Positions 5,515 through 13,762 of a stretch of 13,805 nucleotides of DNA are shown here, one piece after another. The DNA is from DAOTTW01 sp034437615 (lineage in GTDB: Bacteria > Chloroflexota > Anaerolineae > Aggregatilineales > Phototrophicaceae). How positions within the stretch are numbered: position 1 is the stretch's first letter; each line of letters starts with the position of its first letter. The stretch is taken from positions 1 to 13,805 of the forward strand of contig DAOTTW010000447.1 of the NCBI GenBank assembly GCA_034437615.1, written 5' to 3'. The translations under genes were made by a program, and so were the position numbers. The notes below the pieces were generated by a model. That model was given only the letters and a program-made list of their open reading frames with translations, did not search any database and was not told the DNA's origin.

Positions 5515-6343
5515 ACGTTAAGCCCAGCGCACGGCGCAGAATCCCATCGGCAACCGCGTCCGGGGCCATGCGCCGCATCAGCAATAAGCCCGCTGCTGCT
5601 GCACCGATAGCGTAGCGGGTTTTGGGCTGTTTGGCGCTCAGCGCATGATAGATGGCCTCGGCAATGGCTTCTGCTGCTGTTGCATTGCCAGCCTGCCGCC
5701 CCAGCGCCTGCTTCATATCCTCAAATAGCCTGCCATAACGCGCCTGCGCATCAGCATCTAATTGCGCAAAAGCCGCATCCAGCGCCGCACTCATGCCATC
5801 CGTCATCGGCGTTTGCACCGCCCCCGGTTGCACCGAGACGACAGCGACGCCAAACGGCGCAAGCTCCAGACGCAGCACGTCAGTCATGGCTTCCAGCGCG
5901 TGCTTGCTCATGCTGTACGCGCCCAGTGTCGGCATTGCAACACGCCCCATGATAGACGACACGTTGACGACACGACCACGCGCCGCACGCAGCAAGGGCA
6001 GCATGGCCTGCGTCACCTGCAAATGCCCGAAGAGGTTCACCTCAAACACGCGGCGCACACCGCTTATCGGCATGGTTTCCAGCGTACCCGGTAAATTAAT
6101 CCCCGCGCTGTTGACCAGCCCATGCAATGCGCCCTCAGTCGCTTCTGCGATGTGCTCATAGGTCGTTTGGATTTGCTCAGGTTGTGTGATGTCGAAGGGC
6201 AGCACAGCCGTTGTGATCGGCGTTAGCGCATCGGTGGCTTCGGCGGGCAGGACGCCCGCAAACACGCGCCAGCCGGCATCATGCAGGCGCTTTGCCGTCG
6301 CCAGGCCGATGCCGGACCCTGCACCGGTAATCAGTACGTTCAT
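5504..6343 (-). CDS. SDR-family oxidoreductase
   Basis: This is a short-chain dehydrogenase/reductase of 279 residues, using NAD(P)H on an unknown substrate. The classical SDR signature is complete: 'TGAGSGIG' (residues 6-13) for the nucleotide, 'NSAG' (78-81), catalytic Asn near 103, Ser at about 130 in 'VNVSS', and 'YSMSK' with Tyr143 and Lys147, then 'PGAVQTPM'. The C-terminal ~100 residues are longer than in the smallest members and resemble retinol-dehydrogenase-like SDRs. The ATG at 6341-6343 is the only plausible start near the Rossmann motif; the Shine-Dalgarno is weak. Upstream lies repeat copy C. Its 3' end overlaps the Nif11-type peptide gene; whether it acts on that peptide cannot be inferred. 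Confidence 0.93.
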   Translation of the reverse strand: MNVLITGAGSGIGLATAKRLHDAGWRVFAGVLPAEATDALTPITTAVLPFDITQPEQIQTTYEHIAEATEGALHGLVNSAGINLPGTLETMPISGVRRVFEVNLFGHLQVTQAMLPLLRAARGRVVNVSSIMGRVAMPTLGAYSMSKHALEAMTDVLRLELAPFGVAVVSVQPGAVQTPMTDGMSAALDAAFAQLDADAQARYGRLFEDMKQALGRQAGNATAAEAIAEAIYHALSAKQPKTRYAIGAAAAGLLLMRRMAPDAVADGILRRALGLTFKD

Positions 6344-6354
6344 GTCACAAACTC

Positions 6355-6440
6355 AACCACGAAGATACAAAGTCTGGCGGACGCCGTGAATGGCGTCCCT
6401 ACGATTACGTTCTGTGTAGGGACGCAACTTGCTGCGTCCG
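6355..6440. repeat. AACCACGAA motif plus palindromic repeat copy C
   Basis: AACCACGAA (6355-6363) is followed by a complete palindromic unit at 6378-6440. Its left hairpin is GGACGCC (6379-6385) with GGCGTCC (6392-6398). Its central pair is GCGTCCCTAC (6393-6402) with GTAGGGACGC (6416-6425). Its right hairpin is GGACGC (6420-6425) with GCGTCC (6434-6439). Loops differ from copies A and B while the arms are conserved, which suggests that the structure rather than the sequence is kept. Confidence 0.85.
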
Positions 6441-6480
6441 AAACCCAAAAATACATTTCAACCGAATTCAATACGCTACC

Positions 6481-6499
6481 GACACCCCAAAAGGGTGTC
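6481..6499 (-). terminator. Hairpin downstream of the Rieske gene
   Basis: GACACCC (6481-6487) and GGGTGTC (6493-6499) form a perfect 7-bp stem with a 5-nt loop, 11 nt beyond the Rieske stop. No T-tract follows on the minus strand, so it may be a transcript-end stabiliser rather than an intrinsic terminator. Confidence 0.4.
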
Positions 6500-6510
6500 A
6501 ATTCACTTGG

Positions 6511-6879
6511 TTACAATTCAACGTAAACGTCGTTGCCTTCTTCTGTGACCGCATACGATGCGATGCCCTGTGGTTCTTTGCCCAGCGCAATCAGGCGCTT
6601 CGTCCACTTCGGCACCTTGACGCCCATAATGCCCGGCGTCCAGTCCAGGTTTTTGCCGCCGCACATCTCAAACTTAGAGTTGTGCAAAGGGCAGATGACT
6701 GTCCCGTTTTCCAGCTTGCCGCCATCAAGCGGGATGTTCATGTGTGAACATTGGTTGCGTACTGCACAGATTTGGCCATTGTAGCGCGTGACGATAACAG
6801 AAGTGCCACCCGCATCGACCTTGCTTAGCTTGCCTTCTTCAAATTGGTCGCCGTTGCCGATCCAGATACGTTCGCTCAT
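6511..6879 (-). CDS. Rieske [2Fe-2S] ferredoxin-like protein
   Basis: This is a 122-residue soluble Rieske domain protein that would carry a [2Fe-2S] cluster and transfer electrons, probably as the ferredoxin partner of an oxygenase or similar redox enzyme. The ligands are visible: Cys44 and His46 in 'CSHMNIPL', Cys63 and His66 in 'CPLHNSKF'. No transmembrane anchor or signal peptide is present, unlike respiratory Rieske subunits. The lone domain and the lack of an adjacent oxygenase leave the partner unknown. The ATG at 6877-6879 follows an AAAAAAGG Shine-Dalgarno at nine bases. The region 6880-6979 upstream holds no gene, and it contains a small TGATC-CTGC-GATCA inverted repeat. Confidence 0.92.
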   Translation of the reverse strand: MSERIWIGNGDQFEEGKLSKVDAGGTSVIVTRYNGQICAVRNQCSHMNIPLDGGKLENGTVICPLHNSKFEMCGGKNLDWTPGIMGVKVPKWTKRLIALGKEPQGIASYAVTEEGNDVYVEL

Positions 6880-6979
6880 GATGCAAGACCTTTTTTAGCT
6901 AGCGTGTAAATAAATGTTGATCCTGCGATCAGTTGTACCGCACCCACATCAAGCCTGCACCCAACACGGATTTAGAAGC

Positions 6980-8308
6980 CTATGAGATTATCTGCTGACG
7001 CAATAAGAAAGCAGGCAGGCTCAGCCACAACAATTGCGTATGCAGCAGCGTCCAGGGGTAATGATCGAACTGCCCGACGACGACCAGCGCCAGGAACCCC
7101 GCTAGCAAGCCTATTGCAGCCAGTGGATAGCCAGCGCGTTTGACGTGCTGCAAGGCTAGCTCAACGCTGACGATCAGCCACGCATACAGCAGGCCCAGGC
7201 CCACAATGCCATAATCCGCCCACACACCCAGCGGCACATGATGCACGTTATCGCCCTGTAGATCGTAATCTGTCTCGTTAGCCAGGTAATTTGCCGCGTA
7301 CCAGGGGAAATTTGCGCCGCCTAACCCGATCATGGGGTTTTGGTTGATGGCATCCAGCGCAATGTCGATAAAGATAACCCGATCTATTATTGAGCGCTGT
7401 TCGGTATTTTCGATAGTGTCACTATCGCCCATGCTAATACCTGCCCGTGCGAACACTAACGGACGATACAGCAGCAAGAAAATTAGGCCAAGCGCAATCA
7501 TTACGCCGACAATGGGCAGTAAACGCCGTAATGTGCCATCATGCGCCAAAATCATCGGCAAAAACGCCAAAGTGGCCATTGCAAAGCCAAGCCACGCCCC
7601 ACGCGAAAACGTCAGCAGCAGCAACCAGAACCCCACGACGAACGCAAGCCGCGCAGACCAGCGCACACGCTTGTTATCGTGCAGCAGCCAGCCCGACACA
7701 GCCAGCAGCCACACCACCACCGCACCTGCAAAGACGTTCGGGTGCGGCAGCAAACCGTAAGGCCGCAACCAGCGCACATCACCTGCCTGTATCACACTGA
7801 CGCCAGAGCGTGCCGGGTCGAGCGCGAGTTCTGCCAGCGCCCCCAGTCCGATAGACCCCTGCACAGCCACCTGTAGGCCACCCACCAGCGCATTCCACAG
7901 CAACGACAGCGCCAGCACAGCAATCACAGCGCGTAGCGGTGGCCCCGCACAGGCGACCACCAGCACAAAGCCCGCCACCACCCCAAGCTGCAAGGCGGCA
8001 TTCTGCGCCACGCCGGGGTGATGCGAGCGCGTCAGCGCCCAGCCCTGTGCTAGCACAGCCCAGCCAACCAGCAGCAGCAGCAACAGTGCCCACACGATGC
8101 GCAAACGGTCCCCCATGAAGGCACGCAAGCCCGGTACACCCGCCAGCAGCCACACGCCCAGCGTCAGCAACGCCGACCAGAACAGCACGAAGCCCGTTGT
8201 ATAGGTCGCTGTGAAGGGTGGCGGTGGGCTGCCGTGCTTCAGCCACAGCGGGCATAGCGCCAGCGTCAGCAACACACCGCCTTGTGTGGGCAGGTAGCGC
8301 CAGTTCAC
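6980..8308 (-). CDS. O-antigen ligase / polymerase-like membrane protein
   Basis: This is an integral membrane protein of 442 residues with about 11-12 hydrophobic helices. It resembles the WaaL/Wzy (Wzy_C) superfamily, which joins or polymerises polysaccharides on a lipid carrier at the outer face of the membrane. Telling motifs are 'RPYGLLPHPNVFAG' (182-195), 'TFSRGAWLG' (233-241), a long extracytoplasmic loop (~283-360) with 'NPMIGLGGANF' (324-334), and 'VHHVPLGVWADYGIVGLG' (355-372). The acceptor and glycan are unknown and no glycosyltransferases are adjacent. The start is a GTG at 8306-8308, only 5 nt after the DUF255 stop, so the two genes are very likely on one transcript and may be translationally coupled. 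Confidence 0.88.
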   Translation of the reverse strand: MNWRYLPTQGGVLLTLALCPLWLKHGSPPPPFTATYTTGFVLFWSALLTLGVWLLAGVPGLRAFMGDRLRIVWALLLLLLVGWAVLAQGWALTRSHHPGVAQNAALQLGVVAGFVLVVACAGPPLRAVIAVLALSLLWNALVGGLQVAVQGSIGLGALAELALDPARSGVSVIQAGDVRWLRPYGLLPHPNVFAGAVVVWLLAVSGWLLHDNKRVRWSARLAFVVGFWLLLLTFSRGAWLGFAMATLAFLPMILAHDGTLRRLLPIVGVMIALGLIFLLLYRPLVFARAGISMGDSDTIENTEQRSIIDRVIFIDIALDAINQNPMIGLGGANFPWYAANYLANETDYDLQGDNVHHVPLGVWADYGIVGLGLLYAWLIVSVELALQHVKRAGYPLAAIGLLAGFLALVVVGQFDHYPWTLLHTQLLWLSLPAFLLRQQIIS

Positions 8309-8313
8309 ACGAT

Positions 8314-10383
8314 TTATTGCGCTTCGCTCAGCAGCGTTGCGGTCTCTTCCGGCGTCGTGACGGGCAGCTTGCAGGTGAAATGGCGGCAGACGTAGGCCGT
8401 TGGCGCACCCTGCACCTGCTTGCGATAGCTCAGCAACGGAATCTCGCTATCACCGGCCACGTCCTCACGGGCCAGCGCTGTAACCACATTCGGGCGATAG
8501 GGTCCGCGCACGACATCCAGCAGGGCGCGGGTGCCTGCCCGCGTCGGATTGCCCACAATGGCGACCTCTGCGATGCCTGTAATCAGCATATCGGCGGCGT
8601 TCAGCGCCTCACCGAACGCTTGCGGCACCTGTTGCATGGCCGGGATGAGTGGCCGCAGCGTCTTACGGGCGGCATCATCGTAATCAGCATCACCTGTGTA
8701 GGCCACGAGACGCGCTAATTGCTTGGCGATCATCGAATTGCCGGAGGGCACCGCGTTATCTTGCAGCGCACGCGGGCGCACAATCAGCTTTTCGTGGTCG
8801 TCGCTTGTATCGAAGAAGCCGCCATCATCCGCCGCAAAGTGCTTCAGCACCACATCCGCTAGATTTTTTGCGGTTGTATACCAGCGCTGCACAAATGTCG
8901 TCTGGTAGAGTTCCAGCAGGGCATCTATCAGGTTGGCGTAATCTTCCAGATAGCCGTTGCCCTTCGCGATGCCGTTCTTATAGGTGCGGTGCAGGCGGTA
9001 ATCCTCTGTCATCAGCTTGCTGGTGATGAATTCGGCGCAACGCTCGGCTGCTGCGGTGTAATCCTCACGCTTCAGCACACGGCCAGCCTCCGCTAGCGAT
9101 GCCAGCATCATGCCATTCCAGGATGTAAGCACTTTGTCATCCAAGCCTGGATGGACGCGGCGCGTGCGTGCCGCATACAGATGGTCGTTGACGCGCTTTA
9201 GCGTCTCGCGTAATGCATCGACTGTCATACCCAGGCGTGCCGCAACGGTGGCATCGTCGTTCGGCACATACAGGATGTTTTTGCCCTCAAAATTGCCGCT
9301 GCGCGTCACGCCGTAATACTCTATCGCCACTTTTGCCGCGTCGGGCACCTCATCGCTGATTTCAGCCAGCACGCTTTCGATCTCGGCCTTATCCCACACG
9401 AAGAATTTGCCCTCTTCGCCTTCGCTGTCGGCGTCGGTGGCGCTGTAGAAGCCGCCTTCGGGCGCGGTCATCTCACGCAGGATGTAATCATAAATGTCCT
9501 CGGCAATGCGCTTGAAGAAATCGTCGCCGGTGGCCTGCCATGCGTGCAGGTACAGGCGGCTCAGTTGCGCGTTGTCATACAGCATCTTCTCGAAGTGCGG
9601 CACCAGCCAGTAACGGTCTACGCTGTAGCGTGCGAAACCGCCGCCGATCTGATCGTACATGCCCCCACGCGCCATCTTCGTCAGCGTGAACGTCACCGCG
9701 TGTAAGGCGTCCGCGTCACCTGTGCGGGCGTGGTGCCGCAGCAGATACGCCAAGTTCATGGGTTGTGGGAATTTGGGTGCGCTGCCAAAACCGCCGAATT
9801 GCGCGTCAAAGTTATCGAGGACGCCTTTTGCGGCCATATCTAGCAACTCGGCATCCAGGCCATTTACATCCGCGTCGATATTTAGCGCATCACGGTTCAA
9901 TGCATCGGCTAGTTTGCTGGCCTGTTCCTCGATCTCATCGCGGCGGTCAGTCCACGCCTGATGGATGGATTGCAGCACCCGCCGAAACGAAGGCACACCA
10001 TAGCGGTCCTCACGCGGGAAGTACGTCCCACCGTAAAACGGGCGGCCATCCGGCGTCAGAAAGACGGTCATAGGCCAGCCGCCATGTTGCGTCATGGCTT
10101 GCACGGCCTGCATGTAAATATCATCGACATCAGGGCGTTCTTCGCGGTCCACCTTGATATTGACGAAAAGCTGATTCATCAGGTCGGCGGTAGGGCCGTG
10201 TTCAAAGCTCTCATGCGCCATCACATGGCACCAGTGGCAGGCGCTATAGCCGACGCTCAGCAAAATCGGTTTGTCGCCGGCTTTGGCTTGAGCGAAGGCT
10301 TCATCCCCCCAGGGGAACCAATCGACGGGGTTATCGGCGTGTTGTAGTAGGTAGGGGCTGGTCTCGTGTTGCAGACGGTTCAT
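8314..10383 (-). CDS. DUF255 thioredoxin-fold protein (YyaL/SPATA20 type)
   Basis: This is a large cytosolic protein of 689 residues. An N-terminal thioredoxin-like DUF255 domain ('NRLQHETSPYLLQHADNPVDW' at residues 2-22, 'SACHWCHVMAHESF' with Cys49 and Cys52) is followed by an (alpha/alpha)6 barrel-like C-terminal portion of the sort seen in glycoside-processing enzymes ('GGFARYSVD', 'HFEKMLYDNAQL', 'LTSWNGMMLASLAEAGR'). The family is widespread but its reaction is not settled. The open frame runs up to 10443, but the conserved N-terminus begins at the ATG 10381-10383, which has GAGG (10395-10392) eight bases upstream, so I take that start. It lies between the Uma2 gene (91 bp upstream) and the O-antigen ligase-like gene (5 bp downstream). 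Confidence 0.95.
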   Translation of the reverse strand: MNRLQHETSPYLLQHADNPVDWFPWGDEAFAQAKAGDKPILLSVGYSACHWCHVMAHESFEHGPTADLMNQLFVNIKVDREERPDVDDIYMQAVQAMTQHGGWPMTVFLTPDGRPFYGGTYFPREDRYGVPSFRRVLQSIHQAWTDRRDEIEEQASKLADALNRDALNIDADVNGLDAELLDMAAKGVLDNFDAQFGGFGSAPKFPQPMNLAYLLRHHARTGDADALHAVTFTLTKMARGGMYDQIGGGFARYSVDRYWLVPHFEKMLYDNAQLSRLYLHAWQATGDDFFKRIAEDIYDYILREMTAPEGGFYSATDADSEGEEGKFFVWDKAEIESVLAEISDEVPDAAKVAIEYYGVTRSGNFEGKNILYVPNDDATVAARLGMTVDALRETLKRVNDHLYAARTRRVHPGLDDKVLTSWNGMMLASLAEAGRVLKREDYTAAAERCAEFITSKLMTEDYRLHRTYKNGIAKGNGYLEDYANLIDALLELYQTTFVQRWYTTAKNLADVVLKHFAADDGGFFDTSDDHEKLIVRPRALQDNAVPSGNSMIAKQLARLVAYTGDADYDDAARKTLRPLIPAMQQVPQAFGEALNAADMLITGIAEVAIVGNPTRAGTRALLDVVRGPYRPNVVTALAREDVAGDSEIPLLSYRKQVQGAPTAYVCRHFTCKLPVTTPEETATLLSEAQ

Positions 10384-10474
10384 ATGCGTTGCCTCGTGCA
10401 AATTGCTAGCGTTCGGAATGCAGCCTAGCGTATCATGCAGCACGCAAAAGCTGTAGGGGCACCACCTGAACCGA

Positions 10475-11023
10475 TCAGGCGAAGACGCCCTTCAGCGGCA
10501 ACGAAAATCCCGGTAGCACCGTGCCGCCTTCTAACGTATCAGCAGCCGTTAGCACGCGGGGCTTCTGGCCGGGTTCGTAAACTTCGATGTGCCCTTGCTC
10601 TGGGTCAACCAGCCAGACGACCGTTCCCGCAAGCAGATAGTTCGTCAGCTTGATCCGCACATGCTTCATATCGTCACTCGGCGATAGCACTTCAATGGCG
10701 AGGTCCGGCGCTAATGGGTTGTATGCATCGGCGTTGGGGTCCGGCTGCCTTGTCTTCGATATAAAGGCGGCGTCGGGGATGTAGCGTTCACCGTTTACGC
10801 GGTAGCCACCGTCGGACCCGGTTGTACGCCCCAGGTCATTTTGCTGAGCATAGATTGTCATATAGCTGCCGATGAGCATGGCGACTCTGGATGGACGATT
10901 ATTTGAAACCACTTTTACGACCACCTCACTGCCGATGTATTCCAGCAGCTTATCTGCATTTTCTGGCAGGAATACCAATTCATCGAAGGCGTCTACGCTG
11001 ATGCGTTGTGCGTCAATAACCAT
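10475..11023 (-). CDS. Uma2 family endonuclease-like protein
   Basis: This is a 182-residue protein of the Uma2/DUF820 group of the PD-(D/E)XK nuclease superfamily, found in many paralogous copies in cyanobacteria and Chloroflexota; cellular function is unknown. The core is present: 'YIPDAAFIS' (~81-89), 'APDLAIEVLSPSD' (~105-117) with the Asp/Glu pair, a Lys near 125, and 'VVWLVDPEQGHIEVY' (~136-149). The frame opens at a TTG (11047), but CAGGA six bases before the ATG at 11023 supports the shorter protein. It has a recognisable promoter upstream and may lead into DUF255. Confidence 0.9.
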   Translation of the reverse strand: MVIDAQRISVDAFDELVFLPENADKLLEYIGSEVVVKVVSNNRPSRVAMLIGSYMTIYAQQNDLGRTTGSDGGYRVNGERYIPDAAFISKTRQPDPNADAYNPLAPDLAIEVLSPSDDMKHVRIKLTNYLLAGTVVWLVDPEQGHIEVYEPGQKPRVLTAADTLEGGTVLPGFSLPLKGVFA

Positions 11024-11072
11024 TATGAATCCTGCATCCAATTGCAAATCTGTGCTTTTTGCTCATATGCGC

Positions 11073-11100
11073 GTTGTAGCATGATAATACGGGTCGTCAA
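11073..11100 (-). promoter_or_regulatory. Promoter of the Uma2 gene
   Basis: On the minus strand TTGACG (11100-11095) and TACAAC (11078-11073) are 16 bases apart. Transcription would begin near 11066, about 43 nt before the chosen ATG. The -35 element lies inside the ParB-like remnant on the other strand. Confidence 0.5.
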
Positions 11101-11203
11101 AATTGGCGCGGTCTATCATGTGCAGGATGGCAATCATCGTGTGTCGGTGGGGCGTGCACTGGGGAACCTGTACATTGATGCACGGATCATTGAATGGACC
11201 TGA
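11081..11203 (+). pseudogene. Remnant of a ParB-like domain protein
   Basis: The frame from the ATG at 11081 to the TGA at 11201 encodes 40 residues. They match the middle of a ParB-N-like domain protein common in Chloroflexota and Actinobacteria: 'KIGAVYHVQDGNHRVSV' followed by 'LYIDARIIEW', where intact relatives read roughly 'vYfVrDGNHRVSVar...IDA.V.E'. Nothing upstream in any frame continues the domain. The surviving ATG replaces what would be an internal position and has no Shine-Dalgarno. I therefore read it as the leftover of a deleted gene rather than a working small gene. The family match is from memory of the motif. Confidence 0.55.
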
Positions 11204-11206
11204 TGC

Positions 11207-13762
11207 TTACAGGCGCGGCTGACGCGGCAGCACCGACACCAGCACCTCATACGGGATTGTATCCAGCCAGGTGGCGACTTCATCCAGCGTAATTTCATCG
11301 TCCCCCTGTTTGCCGATCAGCACGACCTCATCGCCATTGGCCACGCCACTGATGTAACTGACATTCACGGCGCATTTTTCCATGCTGACGCGCCCCACCA
11401 GCGGCGCACGCTGCCCGTGAATCAGCACATGTCGCCAGGTGCGCGGTGAACGGCGCAGCCCATCCGCATAGCCCACAGGTAAGATAGCGATGGTTTCCTG
11501 ATTGCGCGTGCGGTAGGTGTTGCCGTAGCCAACCGGATGACCCGGCGGCAATTGCTTCACCTGGAGCACGCTGGTTTTCCATGTGAACAGCGGCCTGACG
11601 CCCGTCGGCAAAGGTCTGACGCTAGATGAATTGACGCCGTACATCAGTAGGCCGGGGCGCACCATATTCAGGTGAAAGCCGTCACCGAGTTGGGTGCCCG
11701 CAGAATTGGCTGCATGGATGTATTTGAACTGGAAGCCGCCCGCCCGCAACGCCCGCACCACACGCTTAAAGCTGCTGACTTGTTCGCGAGTATAGTCCGG
11801 GTCCTCATCTGCCACCGAAAAGTGCGTATAGACGCCTTCGATGGCGAGATTTTCCATGACGGAGAAGTGCCGGAAGATGCGGATGGCGTCATCGGCCAGC
11901 ATCCCCAGGCGGCCCATACCCGTGTCGATCTTTACATGGCATTTGAGCTTGCTTCCGGTGATCTGCGCTGCGCGTTGAAAGCGCGTGGCGGATTCCAGAT
12001 CGAACACAGTCACCGTGAGTTCATGCCGGATGGCCTGCTGCACCGCTGTATCGGGGGTGTAGCTGAGGATCAGAATCGGTGCGGTGATGCCTGCATAGCG
12101 TAGCTCCATCGCTTCGGCCATCGACGCAACCGCCAGATAGCCCGCACCAGCCATCAGCGCCGTGCGTGCGGCCATCACTGCGCCATGCCCGTAGGCGTTG
12201 GCCTTGACGACTGCCATCAGCGTCACATCTGAGGTCAGGCCAGCGCGTAAAATCCGCACGTTATTGGCTAAGGCCTGTGGGTCCACCTCCACCCAGCTTG
12301 GTTGCAGGGGACGAGCACCAACGTTGACAGGCTCAGAGCGTGCGAAATCCCGACGTGGCAGGCGTTCACGGTCTGCGCTATTTTCCAGCAGTGCGCTAAC
12401 CACCTGCTCCATGCCTGCGGCGCTGTTGCCCTTGACCAGCACGACATCGTTAGCACCTAAGCGCAGCAAGCTGAGCGTCTGCATGGTGCCCTTGATGCTG
12501 GATGCGGCCTGCACTTTGCGCATATTGTTGGCTTGTGCAGCTTGTGCGATCAGCGCCGAGCCGGTGCCCTGTGTAATCAACACGTCGGCGCAGGTTGCAA
12601 CCCGCTGCCCAATCAGGTTAGCGCTTGATGTGCGCTGGCCGTTGACGGAGGCCATGCCCGTTGACCCCATGACGACAATCGTGCGCTTGCCTTCGGAGCG
12701 CACCGCCTGCAACCAATCCAGCGCTGCCAGCGTGGATGCCGTGTCTGCCTGATGGCTGTCGTCAATCAGTAAGCTGCCGTTGACGCCACGTAGCGCGTTC
12801 ATCTGGCCTGGCGGTGGCTCAATTTCGGCGAGTGCGGCCAAGCCTTCGGCAAGCGGCACTTCGTAATGCTGCCCGACAAGCAGAGCAGCCAATGCGCCGT
12901 ACAGGTTGTGCTTGCCCAGCAAACGGGTGCGCTGCTGCTCGTATGCGGCACCTGTTGCTTGCTGGCGCAGGCTGAATTCGGTGTGTTGCATCCCGATGGC
13001 GACGTGTGCGGCCAGTAAATCGGCGTCGGTGTGGTCGATGCCGATGGTCTGAACGCGCGTGCTTGCCTGCTGCCGTAAGCCTCTGCTGTAATCGTCGTCG
13101 CTGTTGAGGATGGTCAGCGCTGCGTCGTCGCGTGCGGCCAGCGCCGCCTGTTCCTGAATAAACTGATCGCAGTTATCAAAGGCCAGCGGATAATCGCAGT
13201 GAATGTGCGTGATGACGGCCACATCGGGCGTGAAGGTCTGCACGAGTTGCGTCATTTCGCCGGGGCGCGTGCTGCTGAAATCCATCACGATGAACTGATT
13301 ACCGGGGCGCAGTTTCGGCAGCGTCAGCACAAGTTCGAGTTGCCCGTCAGCATGGGGATGTGTTGGAAAGACGCTATAGCGCCGACCAAGCACCTGGGTA
13401 ATCGTCGCAATGGTGGTCGGTCGGCCCATTGTGCCGCCTACAGCCAGCACTTTGACGCCAAGCCGCTTAAGCATATAGCCTGCCCAATCCAACAGCGCTT
13501 TTTGCGGGTCACGCGCCATCAGCACCGTCACGCCATCCGTATCGACGGTGGGAGGTTCGCTGCATAAAACGCCGCTGACCCCGTTCTGGATGGCGCGGGC
13601 TATTGCATTCTGAATATCCCCCTGACCAGAACGCAGCGCAACATACAGGGCCGCATCGCCGACGCTATCGGGGTCTAGCGTGAAACCCTTGAATAGATGC
13701 GCGGCTGGTTGCCCAAATAATTGACCGTTGGCGGCTTTGAGTAAATCGTACAGGCTAATCAT
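11207..13762 (-). CDS. MurF-alanine racemase fusion with altered P-loop
   Basis: This is an 851-residue fusion. Residues ~1-465 are a Mur ligase of MurF type (adds D-Ala-D-Ala to the UDP-MurNAc-tripeptide). Residues ~488-851 are an alanine racemase (L-Ala to D-Ala). The racemase half looks active: PLP Lys520 in 'AVVKANAYGHG', 'KIDTGMGRLG' (611-620), 'HAANSAG' (683-689), 'MVRPGLLMYG' (700-709), catalytic Tyr765 in 'VGYADG', and 'GRVSMEKCAVNV' (790-801). In the ligase half, 'KHNLYGALAAL' (284-294) and 'VLVKGNSAAGMEQVV' (441-455) are kept, but the P-loop reads GTMGRPTT (110-117), with Arg-Pro where Lys-Thr is expected, and the usual DDSYNANP is DDSHQADT. The ligase may thus be inactive or atypical. 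The ATG at 13760-13762 has no Shine-Dalgarno. Confidence 0.93.
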   Translation of the reverse strand: MISLYDLLKAANGQLFGQPAAHLFKGFTLDPDSVGDAALYVALRSGQGDIQNAIARAIQNGVSGVLCSEPPTVDTDGVTVLMARDPQKALLDWAGYMLKRLGVKVLAVGGTMGRPTTIATITQVLGRRYSVFPTHPHADGQLELVLTLPKLRPGNQFIVMDFSSTRPGEMTQLVQTFTPDVAVITHIHCDYPLAFDNCDQFIQEQAALAARDDAALTILNSDDDYSRGLRQQASTRVQTIGIDHTDADLLAAHVAIGMQHTEFSLRQQATGAAYEQQRTRLLGKHNLYGALAALLVGQHYEVPLAEGLAALAEIEPPPGQMNALRGVNGSLLIDDSHQADTASTLAALDWLQAVRSEGKRTIVVMGSTGMASVNGQRTSSANLIGQRVATCADVLITQGTGSALIAQAAQANNMRKVQAASSIKGTMQTLSLLRLGANDVVLVKGNSAAGMEQVVSALLENSADRERLPRRDFARSEPVNVGARPLQPSWVEVDPQALANNVRILRAGLTSDVTLMAVVKANAYGHGAVMAARTALMAGAGYLAVASMAEAMELRYAGITAPILILSYTPDTAVQQAIRHELTVTVFDLESATRFQRAAQITGSKLKCHVKIDTGMGRLGMLADDAIRIFRHFSVMENLAIEGVYTHFSVADEDPDYTREQVSSFKRVVRALRAGGFQFKYIHAANSAGTQLGDGFHLNMVRPGLLMYGVNSSSVRPLPTGVRPLFTWKTSVLQVKQLPPGHPVGYGNTYRTRNQETIAILPVGYADGLRRSPRTWRHVLIHGQRAPLVGRVSMEKCAVNVSYISGVANGDEVVLIGKQGDDEITLDEVATWLDTIPYEVLVSVLPRQPRL

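Noticed and set aside
6..6440. Recurring GTAGGGACGC / GCGTCCCTAC blocks as a CRISPR array
   Set aside because: Spacing is irregular (hundreds to thousands of bases), units are palindromic within themselves, several are partial, and no cas genes are present.
5504..6879. SDR and Rieske genes as tailoring enzymes of the Nif11-type peptide
   Set aside because: Both face the opposite strand, have separate upstream regions and belong to very general redox families; no sequence evidence links them to the peptide.
7332..7876. Plus-strand frames over the O-antigen ligase-like gene
   Set aside because: Rich in Arg, Pro, Thr and Gln without any domain pattern, while the minus strand encodes a clear membrane protein with family motifs.
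10451..10462. GTAGGGGCACC near 10453 as another repeat copy
   Set aside because: Only a short, mismatched piece of one arm, with no facing arm nearby.
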